From: Palsa-948 sp964481195
GTDB lineage: Bacteria; Bacteroidota; Bacteroidia; Palsa-948
DNA: 64,000 nucleotides
Assembly (NCBI GenBank): GCA_964481195.1
Contig: CAYZTB010000008.1
Coordinates: 1 to 64,000, forward strand
Direction: 5' to 3'
Part shown: positions 53,158 through 61,292 of the stretch, piece by piece
Position numbering within the stretch: position 1 is the first letter of the stretch
Layout of the letters: each line of letters begins with the position of its first letter
Position numbers and translations under genes: made by a program
Notes under the pieces: model-generated
Seen by the model: only the letters and a program-made list of their open reading frames with translations
Database searches by the model: none
Told to the model about the DNA's origin: nothing

Positions 53158-54435
53158 CTATTTATTCAACCTAACTGTTACAGCATTCTTATGTGCATCC
53201 AATCCTTCTGCTTCTGCCATCAATTGTATTGCAGGGCCAATTTTATTAATTCCGTCTTTTGTTAGCTCCTGAAAAGTTATCTTTTTTACAAAGCTATCTA
53301 AGGAAACGCCACTGTAAGCGCGGGCATAACCATTGGTAGGCAAGGTGTGGTTGGTCCCACTTGCGTAATCTCCGGCACTTTCGCAGCTGTAATTGCCTAG
53401 AAACACAGAACCTGCATTAGAAACCTTTGAGGATACTAGCTTAGAATTTTTAACAGCTAATATTAAATGCTCGGGTGCGTAAAGATTCGAAAACTCAACA
53501 CATTCATTTATGTTCTTTAGTAAAATAGCCTTGCTGTTATTTAAAGTTTGCTTTGCAATATCTTTTCTTGACAACATGCTTAATTGCTTTTGCAGTTCTA
53601 AAATAGTATTATCAATAATCTTCTGTTCATCAGAAAGCAAAATAACCTGACTATCGGCTCCGTGTTCTGCTTGAGAAAGCAAATCGGCTGCAGCAAACAT
53701 AGGATTTGATTGCTTATCAGCAATTACCAAAACCTCACTTGGTCCTGCAGGCATATCAATAGCTACGCCACTTTGCTGTGCAAACTGCTTAGCAGCTGTA
53801 ACAAACTGGTTTCCTGGGCCAAATAGCTTATCCACTTTGGTAATTGTCTTGGTGCCATAAGTCATGGCTGCAATAGCCTGAATGCCACCAACGCAATAAA
53901 CAGAACTTATCCCAACCAGTTGAGCTGTGTAAAGTATTGCAGGGTTTATCTTGCCCTCTTTGTTGGGAGGGGTGCATAAAATAATTTTTTTACATCCTGC
54001 TAATTTAGCCGGAACTCCCAGCATTAATATTGTAGAGAATAGGGGAGCAGAACCCCCTGGAATATAAATTCCTACTTTGTCAATGGCACGATTTTCTCTC
54101 CAGCATTTTACGCCCTTTACCGTCTCAATAATTTTTACTTTTTCTTTTTGTGAAGCGTGAAACGTTTCAATATTATTTTTTGCAAGCTGAATAGCTTTTT
54201 TTAACTCAGGCGAAAGTTTATTTTTTGCTGATGCTAATTCTGTAGCACTTATTTTTATAGATGAAACATTGACTTTATCAAATTGCAAAGTATATTTTTT
54301 AAGAGCAGCATCTCCGTTTTTCTGCACATCTGTAAAAACTTTTTTTACTGTTTTTTCCAGAACTAGAACAGATTTAGCTGGCCGTTGGGTTAACAAAGGC
54401 CAGTTTTTTCTTAATGGGTAAATAATTTTTTTCAT
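53158..54435 (-). CDS. hisD: Histidinol dehydrogenase
   Basis: Zinc- and NAD-dependent four-electron dehydrogenase, last two steps of histidine synthesis. Motifs: VGIYIPGGSAPLFSTILMLGVPA, CTPPNKEGKINPAILY, VDKLFGPGNQFVTAAK, DMPAGPSEVLVIADK, LLSQAEHGADSQVILL with zinc ligands Gln/His, and the catalytic YAPEHLIL region plus SAGDYASGTNHTLPTNGYAR. 425 residues, normal. Confidence 0.97.
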   Translation of the reverse strand: MKKIIYPLRKNWPLLTQRPAKSVLVLEKTVKKVFTDVQKNGDAALKKYTLQFDKVNVSSIKISATELASAKNKLSPELKKAIQLAKNNIETFHASQKEKVKIIETVKGVKCWRENRAIDKVGIYIPGGSAPLFSTILMLGVPAKLAGCKKIILCTPPNKEGKINPAILYTAQLVGISSVYCVGGIQAIAAMTYGTKTITKVDKLFGPGNQFVTAAKQFAQQSGVAIDMPAGPSEVLVIADKQSNPMFAAADLLSQAEHGADSQVILLSDEQKIIDNTILELQKQLSMLSRKDIAKQTLNNSKAILLKNINECVEFSNLYAPEHLILAVKNSKLVSSKVSNAGSVFLGNYSCESAGDYASGTNHTLPTNGYARAYSGVSLDSFVKKITFQELTKDGINKIGPAIQLMAEAEGLDAHKNAVTVRLNK

Positions 54436-54456
54436 TTATAATTTGTTACCCATTCC

Positions 54457-54545
54457 CTGTCCCCTTCCCAAAGGGAAGAGGAAGTTAGGCTACAAGTAGA
54501 AAGACCTGTAGCATTCCAGCTCCTTCCCATTGGAAGGCGGGGGTT
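54457..54545. repeat. Palindromic element between hisD and hisG
   Basis: CCTTCCCAAAGGGAAGAGG, an AGTTAGGCTAC... linker, and CTCCTTCCCATTGGAAGG with a GGGGGTTGGGTGG tail: the two-hairpin form of the family with a longer linker, in the his mRNA. Confidence 0.8.
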
Positions 54546-54556
54546 GGGTGGTTTTA

Positions 54557-55417
54557 TTACATCACCATTTTTTCAATAGGCACCACAAGAATTCCTTGTG
54601 CGCCATTCGCTTTTAGTTTTTCTATAATATCCCAAAACTCATCTTCTTTAACCACAGAGTGTATGCTGCTCCATCCTTCTTCTGCCAAAGGTAAAACGGT
54701 AGGGCTTTTCATGCCGGGAAGGATGCTTATTATTTTATCAATCGAAGCGTTAGGAGCATTTAGTAAGATGTATTTATTCTCGGCAGAATTGCGCACGGCT
54801 TTCATACGGAAAAGCAATTTCTCTAAAATGATTTGCTTTTCTTTGTCTAGTGATTGATTGGAAATAAGAACCGCCTCACTTTTGGTTACTACTTCCGCTT
54901 CTTTTAGGCCGTTCATTAATAGTGTGCTGCCTGTACTTACGATATCAAAGATGGCGTTTGCCAATCCAATGCCTGGAGCAATCTCTACGCTGCCTCCAAT
55001 TTCTTCAATCTCTACATTTAGTTTTTTCTCTTTAAAAAACTTAGATAATATTTTAGGGTAGGAGGTTGCTACTTTTTTATTGTTAAACCAATTCAGTTCG
55101 GTGTAGTTTTCATCCTTAGGAATAGCAAGCGACATCTTGCAATTGGCAAAACCCAGTTTCTCTATGGTTTTAACATTTTTGTCCTTTTCCCATACTTCGT
55201 TTTCGCCAAGTATGCCAATATCTGCAACGCCTTGTTCTACGTATTGAGGAATATCATCATCCCGAAGAAAAAGCACCTCTATTGGAAAGTTTTTCGCTTC
55301 CGTTTTTAGCTTTCGTTCCCCGTTGTTATCGAGCTTTATGCCGCAGTTTTTTAATAGAAGTAAAGACTTCTCACTGAGGCGTCCACTTTTTTGAATTGCA
55401 ATTTTAAGTTTTGTCAT
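54557..55417 (-). CDS. hisG: ATP phosphoribosyltransferase, long form
   Basis: First and rate-controlling enzyme of histidine synthesis. Catalytic domain: MTKLKIAIQKSGRLSEKSLLLL, IEVLFLRDDDIPQYVEQG, VADIGILGENEVWE, and the PRPP loop ANAIFDIVSTGSTLLMNGLKE. A C-terminal HisG_C domain (SPTVLPLAEEGWSSIHSVVKED, GILVVPIEKMVM) is the allosteric, histidine-binding module of the long form. I take 55417 as start; the six codons before it run into a dispersed palindrome. First structural gene of the operon. Confidence 0.96.
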   Translation of the reverse strand: MTKLKIAIQKSGRLSEKSLLLLKNCGIKLDNNGERKLKTEAKNFPIEVLFLRDDDIPQYVEQGVADIGILGENEVWEKDKNVKTIEKLGFANCKMSLAIPKDENYTELNWFNNKKVATSYPKILSKFFKEKKLNVEIEEIGGSVEIAPGIGLANAIFDIVSTGSTLLMNGLKEAEVVTKSEAVLISNQSLDKEKQIILEKLLFRMKAVRNSAENKYILLNAPNASIDKIISILPGMKSPTVLPLAEEGWSSIHSVVKEDEFWDIIEKLKANGAQGILVVPIEKMVM

Positions 55418-55430
55418 GTTGTTTTGTTTA

Positions 55431-55562
55431 GCCACTGATTACACAGATTTGCACAGATATATTTTTTTTTGTTATGCCACAAATTTCATGATTATTACTG
55501 AAAATCCTTTGTATTTGTGTTTCTTTTGTTTCTTAACCTGAGTTATCTGTGTAATCAGTGGC
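55431..55562. repeat. Long-range inverted repeat between the his attenuator and hisG
   Basis: GCCACTGATTACACAGAT (55431-55448) and ATCTGTGTAATCAGTGGC (55545-55562) are perfect 18-bp complements separated by 96 bp. They lie inside the untranslated his mRNA, ending 14 bp from hisG. Same GCCAC...ATTACAC repeat family as elsewhere. Confidence 0.85.
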
Positions 55563-55596
55563 ATTTTTGGTTTAGGTCTTTGGTTCAGATTGGGCT

Positions 55597-55630
55597 AAAA
55601 AAAAACCCGACTGAAGCTCAGACGGGTTTT
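55597..55630 (-). terminator. his operon attenuator terminator
   Basis: On the minus strand AAAACCCG, CTGA, loop GCT, TCAG and CGGGTTTT form a stem with only one internal mismatch (plus coordinates 55602-55630), followed by nine T. It follows the leader peptide stop by about 20 nt and precedes hisG. Confidence 0.92.
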
Positions 55631-55651
55631 GAAATATCGATATTACACATA

Positions 55652-55711
55652 TCACTTCATCCTCGCCTGATAGCCAGTAGAATGATGATGGTGATGTGTT
55701 GTTTTGTTCAT
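55652..55711 (-). CDS. hisL: his operon leader peptide
   Basis: Nineteen codons, MNKTTHHHHHSTGYQARMK then TGA, with five consecutive His codons (CAT CAC CAT CAT CAT). The ATG lies 4 bp after a TATATTTG promoter element and the stop is just before a strong terminator, upstream of hisG on the same strand. This is the organisation of a classical transcription attenuator: when charged tRNA-His is scarce the ribosome stalls on the His run and an alternative structure should prevent the terminator. I did not derive the antiterminator pairing; the segment 55631-55690 would have to provide it. Too short for routine gene calling. Confidence 0.92.
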   Translation of the reverse strand: MNKTTHHHHHSTGYQARMK

Positions 55712-55715
55712 GATG

Positions 55716-55723
55716 CAAATATA
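55716..55723 (-). promoter_or_regulatory. Promoter of the his operon
   Basis: Minus-strand TATATTTG (TAnnTTTG), with a TTG 21 bp further upstream in AGTTGCTG fitting the -33 element. Its end is 4 bp before the hisL ATG. Confidence 0.7.
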
Positions 55724-55848
55724 AAGGAATAATTTGAATTGCAGCAACTATTAATTTGTACGTTAGAATTATAAGGCAAGCGAGCTAATAAGGAATAAAC
55801 CGCTTATATCTTTCTGCAAGCAGCTAAAATATTTTTTACTTTTACAAT

Positions 55849-56122
55849 ATGAATAAAAAAATTAGTTAATGCCATCATTGCCCTTAGACAAACAATGGTA
55901 AAGGAGTTGACGAAGACTAACCTGTTGCTTGCAGAACATTCTCGTTCCATCATAACACTTGCAAATAAATTTGATGGTTTAAGCAGCGAGATCAATAAAT
56001 ACGCTAAGCGTAATGATAGCCGATCAGGTAATCACGAAACTCGCATTACCCGCTTGGAAACTCGCTCCTCTGCGGTGAGTGGGCCCAAAGCAGCTTATAA
56101 AGTGAAAAGAAAAAGAAAGTAG
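55849..56122 (+). pseudogene. Small coiled-coil-like protein gene with a one-base frameshift in an A7 run
   Basis: ATG at 55849 starts MNKKIS and hits TAA, but removing one A from the run 55855-55861 gives MNKKLVNAIIALRQTMVKEL, continuing into TNLLLAEHSRSIITLANKF and a basic C-terminus (KAAYKVKRKRK) to TAG at 56122, about 90 residues. The downstream 75 codons (from ATG 55895) are open without correction and could be the real gene. Heptad-like Leu spacing and Arg/Lys-rich tail suggest a small helical protein; no family recognised. Frameshift may be a sequencing error in the homopolymer. Confidence 0.5.
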
Positions 56123-56167
56123 TTAGCTAATATATTGGCCAATAGAAGCAAGCTAAGTAACTGCTTT

Positions 56168-56362
56168 TTATAAGCGAATTCCGATAATCAGAATATCATC
56201 TATTTGTTCTGTTCCTGATTTCCAGTTTTCCGCAAAATCATCTAAATATTTTTCCTGTTCTTTCATGGTTTTGGATTGAATGCTGATTAAAATTTCTTTG
56301 AACTTTTTTATCATTAATTTTTTCCCTGTTTGTCCGCCAAATTGGTCTGCGTAGCCGTCTGA
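56168..56362 (-). pseudogene. C-terminal remnant of a SpoIIE/PP2C phosphatase gene
   Basis: The minus strand encodes SDGYADQFGGQTGKKLMIKK, then FKEILISIQSKTMKEQEKYL and IDDILIIGIRL before a TAA at 56168-56170. It aligns block for block with the C-terminus of the complete gene at 61293 (SDGYADQFGGLKGKKFTKKR ... IDDVLVMGIRIS). Homology stops abruptly at 56362, where the IS-like sequence begins, and the N-terminal part is not found on the far side of the IS. It is a fragment of a paralog. Confidence 0.85.
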
Positions 56363-57584
56363 CTCGTCCTGAAAAAAGTTTACACATATTGAACTGATAA
56401 AATTGATAGATAAGGCGGACTTCTATAGAATGGTAAAAGAAAAAAATAGCGACTATTATTACAAAGCGTTTAAGAGTTGGACGCATCTCACTACGATGCT
56501 ATTTGGCCTCTTAAGCCGATGCGATTCTATGGGTGAAACCTACGAGGGATTAAGGGCGATGAGCGGAAAATTAAATCATTTAGGATTAGATAAAGCACCT
56601 GCCAAAAGCACAGTAGGCGATGGACTAAGAAACAGAGATAGTTCGTTTTTTGAAACAGTGTATTATAGCTTAACGAAACAATATAGCAGTTTTTTGTCGG
56701 ACAGCCCAACATTGGGACTGACCGTAAAAGAGTTATTTATCGTTGATTCTACTACCATCCGCTTGTTTAGCGATATATTGAAAGGCGTAGGGAGAAACCC
56801 CAAAAACGATGGCAAGAAGAAAGGCGAGTTTAAAGTGCACATGCTCATAGATGCTGTACAATCGGTAGCTAAGTTTGTAAAGATTACCGAAGCCAAAATG
56901 CATGATAAAAATTTCCTCAAAGACATACAAGTACCCCCGTTCAGTATGTTGGTCTTTGACAAGGCATACAATTATTACAAGCAATTTGCCCAGTGGACAG
57001 CAGGGGATATTTACTTCGTAACTCGTCAGAAGAATAATGCGCTCTATGAAATAGAGAAAACCGTGATGGAAAAAGAATTGGAAAAAGATAAAGCGGGAGT
57101 AAGCAAAGAAGAAATTATCACGATTGCATACAAAGAAGACAAGCAAGAGAAAAAGTTTCACTTGCGCAGAATACATTACCGTGATGAAAAGAACCGGCAG
57201 TATGTATGTATTCATCTGCAATAATTTTCAAATCACCAATGAAGAAATCGCCCTTATCTACAAAAAGCGATGGGGAATAGAACTGTTGTTTAAGAAGTTG
57301 AAACAGAATTTTCAACTTCATTATTTTTACGGAGAGAATGAAAATGCCATTCGTACACAAGTATGGTGTACGTTAATCGCTCAATTACTTTTGACCGTAC
57401 TTCAAAAAATAGCGGACACGAAAAAAGCATTTTCAACCATTGCTACGCTGATAAGAATACATCTTGTCAGCATGCTTGATGTAAATGAATTGCTGAGAGG
57501 TGTCAAACGAAAATACAGTTTAGAAAAAATAGAAGTGCCCAGTTTATTTCCAACCTAAAGTTAGGAGGGGTCACTTTCTAAGAA
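56363..57584 (+). mobile_element. IS4-family insertion sequence, degraded
   Basis: Starts where the phosphatase homology ends and includes the transposase. Candidate ends are TCCTGAAAAAAGTTTAC (56368-56384) and, reversed, TCTTAGAAAGTGAC (about 57571-57584), which share an imperfect inverted pattern. No target duplication could be recognised, so edges are approximate to within tens of bases. Confidence 0.65.
56403..57558 (+). pseudogene. IS4-type DDE transposase (DUF4372 N-terminus), frameshifted
   Basis: The first frame (TTG at 56403 to TAA at 57224) holds the DUF4372-like N-terminus (YYKAFKSWTHLTTMLFGLLS), the first Asp in LFIVDSTTIRLFSD and the second in MLVFDKAYNYYKQF. The second frame continues with ICNNFQITNEEIALIYKKRW and the YKKRW-GIE-LLFKKLKQN block carrying the catalytic Glu of IS4 enzymes, to 57558. 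The join is at TATGTATG (57201-57208): dropping one TATG restores QYVFICNN. The element is therefore probably inactive through a 4-bp duplication. No ATG start is evident. Confidence 0.85.
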
Positions 57585-57725
57585 ATTTGAAATACAGCGA
57601 AAACAATGGAATTAAACAGAAAACTCTATTTGCTGAGTTTTAGTCGGTTGATAATGTTATTTTATTAAGTATATAGTATTCCTGCCATCCTGTCATTTTT
57701 TATAGTTTGGAATAACTTTTGACCT

Positions 57726-57733
57726 TATATTCG
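57726..57733 (+). promoter_or_regulatory. -7 element TATATTCG of htpG
   Basis: TAnnTTCG variant with TTTG 16 bp upstream (57706-57709), giving a leader of about 70 nt before the htpG ATG. Confidence 0.45.
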
Positions 57734-57805
57734 CCAGCCCAATCACCACAGAAATTTAGTGATTGGTTCGAGCAAGTCAAATTAACCACAATTAAAAGTT
57801 AAATT

Positions 57806-59707
57806 ATGTCACAGAAATCAGAAAAAGGCAGTATCTCCATTGATACCGAGAATATTTTCCCAATTATTAAAAAATTCCTTTACAGCGATCATGAAATATT
57901 CCTAAGGGAATTAGTTTCCAATGCTGTAGATGCTACACAGAAGCTTAGGAAAGTTGCCACCTTGGGCGAATTTAAAGGTGAAGTAGGGGATGTGAAAATT
58001 GAAGTAAGCTTTGACAAGGATAAAAAAACCATTACTGTTAGCGATAAAGGTCTTGGAATGACTGGGGAGGAGATTAAAAAATACATTAATCAAATAGCCT
58101 TTTCTGGTGCTACAGAGTTTGTAGAAAAATTTAAAGACAAAACAGATACCAAAGACATTATCGGAAAATTTGGATTGGGTTTTTATTCTGCCTTCATGGT
58201 TTCGGATAAGGTTGAAGTGATTTCTAAATCTTATAAGGAAGGAACCGAAGGTGCACGTTGGATTTGCGATGGCTCTACAGAATTTGAGCTTAGCCCTGCA
58301 GACAAGAAAGAGAGAGGAACAGATGTTATCCTTCATGTTAATGAAGATTCTACTGAGTTTTTGGACGAATACAGACTAAAGGGAATTCTTGAAAAATATT
58401 GTAAATTTTTACCCGTTGAAATTAAGTTTGGAACCAAACAAGAAAGTGTTCCAGATGGAGTGGATAAGGAGGGGAAAGAACAGTTCAAAACCATTACCGT
58501 AGAAAATATAATTAACAACCCTAATCCGCTTTGGGCAAAATCACCTAGCTCTTTAAAGGATGAAGATTATTTGGCGTTCTATAAAGAGTTATATCCATTC
58601 AGCGAAGACCCTCTTTTTTGGATTCACTTGAATGTGGATTATCCATTTAACCTAACTGGCGTGTTGTATTTTCCGAAGGTTAAAAATGACTTTGAACAAC
58701 ATAAGAGTAAGATTCACCTTTATTCCCGCCAGGTATTTATCACAGATGAAGTGAAAAATGTAGTTCCAGATTTTCTAATGTTACTGCATGGAGTTATTGA
58801 TTCACCGGATATTCCATTAAACGTGTCACGCAGTTATTTACAAAGCGATAGCAACGTAAAAAAAATTTCTCAGCACATCAGCAAAAAAGTAGCAGATAAA
58901 TTGCAGGATTTATTTAAAAAAGATAGAGTAGATTTTGAAAAGAAATGGGACGATATTAATTTGTTTGTAAAGTATGGCATCGTCAGCGATGAGAAGTTTT
59001 ATGATCGTGCAAAGGATTTTGGGTTGCTAAAGAATGTGGATAATAAATATTTTACGTTCAATGAATACAAAGAGAAAGTAAGTCCACTGCAAACAGATAA
59101 AGATAAAACGTTAGTGTATTTGTATGCTTCTGACAAGGACAAGCAGGATAGTTTTATTCAGGCTGCAAAAAATAAATCATACGATGTGCTGTTGATGGAT
59201 GGTCCGCTGGATAACCATTTTATTAATTCCATGGAGCAGAAATTTGAAAAAACTCAGATTAAACGAGTGGATAGCGATATCGTTGATAAATTAATTGACC
59301 AGGGAGTTAAACTTGAAAGTGTGCTTTCTGCGGATGAACAAGAAAAAATAAAAATCATTTTTGAAAAAGCAATTGACAATAAAAATATGGCAGTTGCAGT
59401 AGAGACTCTATCTCCTGATGATTTACCTGTAGTAATTACCATGAGCGAATGGATGCGCAGGATGAAAGATATGGCAAAAATGGGTGGAGGTGGAATGCCT
59501 TTCATGATGGGTAATATGCCTGATAGTTATTCAGTATCCATAAATGGAAATCATCCTATTGCTAAACGTGTACTTACGGGCGAAAATGAAGAGCAGCAGA
59601 AAAAACTTGCAAAACAAGCTTACGATTTAGCATTGTTGTCTCAGAATATGCTTACTGGTGCTGAGCTAACTAATTTCATCAAGCGCAGTGTAGAAATGAT
59701 TGGGTAA
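57806..59707 (+). CDS. htpG: Molecular chaperone HtpG (Hsp90)
   Basis: ATP-dependent cytosolic chaperone. The GHKL ATPase domain has FLRELVSNAVDATQKLR (catalytic Glu), ITVSDKGLGMTGEEI, IAFSGATEFVEK and GKFGLGFYSAFMV lid segments. The middle domain holds LYSRQVFITDEVKNVVPDFL and GVIDSPDIPLNVSRSYLQ with the conserved Arg; the C-terminal dimerisation domain extends to LTNFIKRSVEMIG. A loop with LAKMGGGGMPFMMGNMP is Met/Gly-rich. 633 residues, normal for Bacteroidota. Confidence 0.97.
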   Translation: MSQKSEKGSISIDTENIFPIIKKFLYSDHEIFLRELVSNAVDATQKLRKVATLGEFKGEVGDVKIEVSFDKDKKTITVSDKGLGMTGEEIKKYINQIAFSGATEFVEKFKDKTDTKDIIGKFGLGFYSAFMVSDKVEVISKSYKEGTEGARWICDGSTEFELSPADKKERGTDVILHVNEDSTEFLDEYRLKGILEKYCKFLPVEIKFGTKQESVPDGVDKEGKEQFKTITVENIINNPNPLWAKSPSSLKDEDYLAFYKELYPFSEDPLFWIHLNVDYPFNLTGVLYFPKVKNDFEQHKSKIHLYSRQVFITDEVKNVVPDFLMLLHGVIDSPDIPLNVSRSYLQSDSNVKKISQHISKKVADKLQDLFKKDRVDFEKKWDDINLFVKYGIVSDEKFYDRAKDFGLLKNVDNKYFTFNEYKEKVSPLQTDKDKTLVYLYASDKDKQDSFIQAAKNKSYDVLLMDGPLDNHFINSMEQKFEKTQIKRVDSDIVDKLIDQGVKLESVLSADEQEKIKIIFEKAIDNKNMAVAVETLSPDDLPVVITMSEWMRRMKDMAKMGGGGMPFMMGNMPDSYSVSINGNHPIAKRVLTGENEEQQKKLAKQAYDLALLSQNMLTGAELTNFIKRSVEMIG

Positions 59708-59709
59708 GT

Positions 59710-60360
59710 TTAGTGCTGCACTTTTGCCACTACAGCCATTTGTAGGTACAGGGTGTCAAATTGATTACGGAGAGTTAAAAGACTTATTAGTAATGCCAGT
59801 AATTGGTATTTTATAGACTTTGTTCCTGTAATTCCCTTCATTGTTTCAATTTCATATCCGCAGTCTTTAAAAAATGGACCATTACTTTTTTTAGTAAAGA
59901 ACCTGAAGTGTGTGTAGTCCATAATTCCTGATTCAGTGTATTCCCATGTTCCTTTTACTAGATATAAATAGAGGTTTTTTATATAACGAATGTTGGGGAT
60001 GGAAGCTACTATTCTCCCTTCGGTACTTAGTTTTGAACGTAGTAGTTTTAAGTTCTCTTTCGGATAAAACATGTGTTCTAGCACATCGTTAAAGATAATA
60101 GCATCAAAATATTTATTTGGGAGTTGGTCTATGGCTTCTTCTAGCGTAGCATGAATCACTTTAAATAGTTTGCCTTTTGCAATTTCTGCTGATCGTTGAT
60201 CGGGTTCTAGTCCCCAAAGTTCTGTGTTTTTGTTTTTAATCTGCAAAGAAAACCGCCCTTCTCCACAACCAACTTCAAGAATTTTTTTTGCTGAGGCAGG
60301 AATAAATAGAAGCATTTCGTTCCTATAATTTTCGTAGTAGCTGTTATCTTTTTCGATCAT
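59710..60360 (-). CDS. Class I SAM-dependent methyltransferase
   Basis: 216-residue Rossmann-fold methyltransferase of the Methyltransf_11/23 type: motif I KILEVGCGEGRFSLQI near residue 25, LWGLEPDQ with the acidic residue, FDAIIFNDVLEHMFYP and LSTEGRIVASIPNIRY. Such enzymes often modify sugars or lipids and are common beside glycosyltransferases, but here it overlaps a WD40 gene by 4 bp. Substrate unknown. Confidence 0.85.
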   Translation of the reverse strand: MIEKDNSYYENYRNEMLLFIPASAKKILEVGCGEGRFSLQIKNKNTELWGLEPDQRSAEIAKGKLFKVIHATLEEAIDQLPNKYFDAIIFNDVLEHMFYPKENLKLLRSKLSTEGRIVASIPNIRYIKNLYLYLVKGTWEYTESGIMDYTHFRFFTKKSNGPFFKDCGYEIETMKGITGTKSIKYQLLALLISLLTLRNQFDTLYLQMAVVAKVQH

Positions 60361-61286
60361 GATGGATTATTAAAATTTATTTCCCATACCATAAGCTTCC
60401 TGTCATCGCCCGTAGATATTAATTGCCCGGTTAATTTATTCCAAAGTAGTTTATTTACTGAGTTTATGTGTCCATCCTGATTATCCTTATTTACCCTAAG
60501 CTGGACATCTAAATTTTCAGCATCCCAAATTTTAAATGTCTTATCCCTGCTCGCGGTTGCAACATATTTTCCGTCTGGGCTAAATTCAATGCTGTATATT
60601 GCATAGTTGTGCGCAGGAATAGATTTTTCTAAAACCCATTCACTATTTTCTAATTTCCATTTTTTAAGATGCGCATCTTTACCACCAGATAACAAATAGC
60701 TTCCATCAGGAGCAAATTTTACTGAATATACCGATCCCGTATGTGCAGCGAATTCAGCGATAACTTTTTGTTCTGAAATGCTTATGATTCTAATAAATCC
60801 ATCTCCACAAGCTACAGCTGCTGTGTTTTCAAAAACATCTATCGCTCTTAGTTTTTCATTGCACAGTTTTAGTAATTTAATAGTGCTAAAGTCTGTAGTA
60901 TTAATAAAAGATAATAGTCCATCGCCACCTGCAGATAGAACGATTACCTTATTTTTATTAAAATCAGTATACTTTATATCAAATACCGGCTGATTATGGT
61001 TTAACAATATTTTAGATTCTTTTTTTTCAGCTAAATCAATTACGTGTATTTTTCCTTCGGAAGTTCCAGCCAACAAAATATTTTTGCTAGGTAAAAACGA
61101 AAGCGCATAAATAATCCCAGGAAGTTGAGCTGAAAACTTTTCAGGATGCAACGTGTTTAGATTCCACTTAGCCGTGATTTTATCTCCGCTGCCACTATAA
61201 ATATATTGCGATTCCTCACCCTGCTCAAGTGCATAAACAGCTCCCGAATGTCCGGTAAGCTCTGCAAGTTTTTTTATGATGACCAT
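60357..61286 (-). CDS. WD40 repeat protein
   Basis: 309-residue beta-propeller of about seven WD40 repeats without signal peptide, so cytoplasmic. Blocks such as LTGHSGAVYALEQ, AHTGSVYSVKFAPDGSYLLSG, KDAHLKKWKLE, IYSIEFSPDGKYVATASRDK and TFKIWDAEN show the GH...WD pattern. Likely a protein-interaction scaffold. It lies between the propeller/SpoIIE phosphatase gene (6 bp) and the methyltransferase (4-bp overlap), so the three form one operon. Confidence 0.9.
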   Translation of the reverse strand: MVIIKKLAELTGHSGAVYALEQGEESQYIYSGSGDKITAKWNLNTLHPEKFSAQLPGIIYALSFLPSKNILLAGTSEGKIHVIDLAEKKESKILLNHNQPVFDIKYTDFNKNKVIVLSAGGDGLLSFINTTDFSTIKLLKLCNEKLRAIDVFENTAAVACGDGFIRIISISEQKVIAEFAAHTGSVYSVKFAPDGSYLLSGGKDAHLKKWKLENSEWVLEKSIPAHNYAIYSIEFSPDGKYVATASRDKTFKIWDAENLDVQLRVNKDNQDGHINSVNKLLWNKLTGQLISTGDDRKLMVWEINFNNPS

Positions 61287-61292
61287 TAAAAA

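Noticed and set aside
55597..55711. Riboswitch or T-box upstream of hisG
   Set aside because: The leader peptide with five His codons and the terminator explain the region; no T-box sequence (AGGGTGG-like) was seen.
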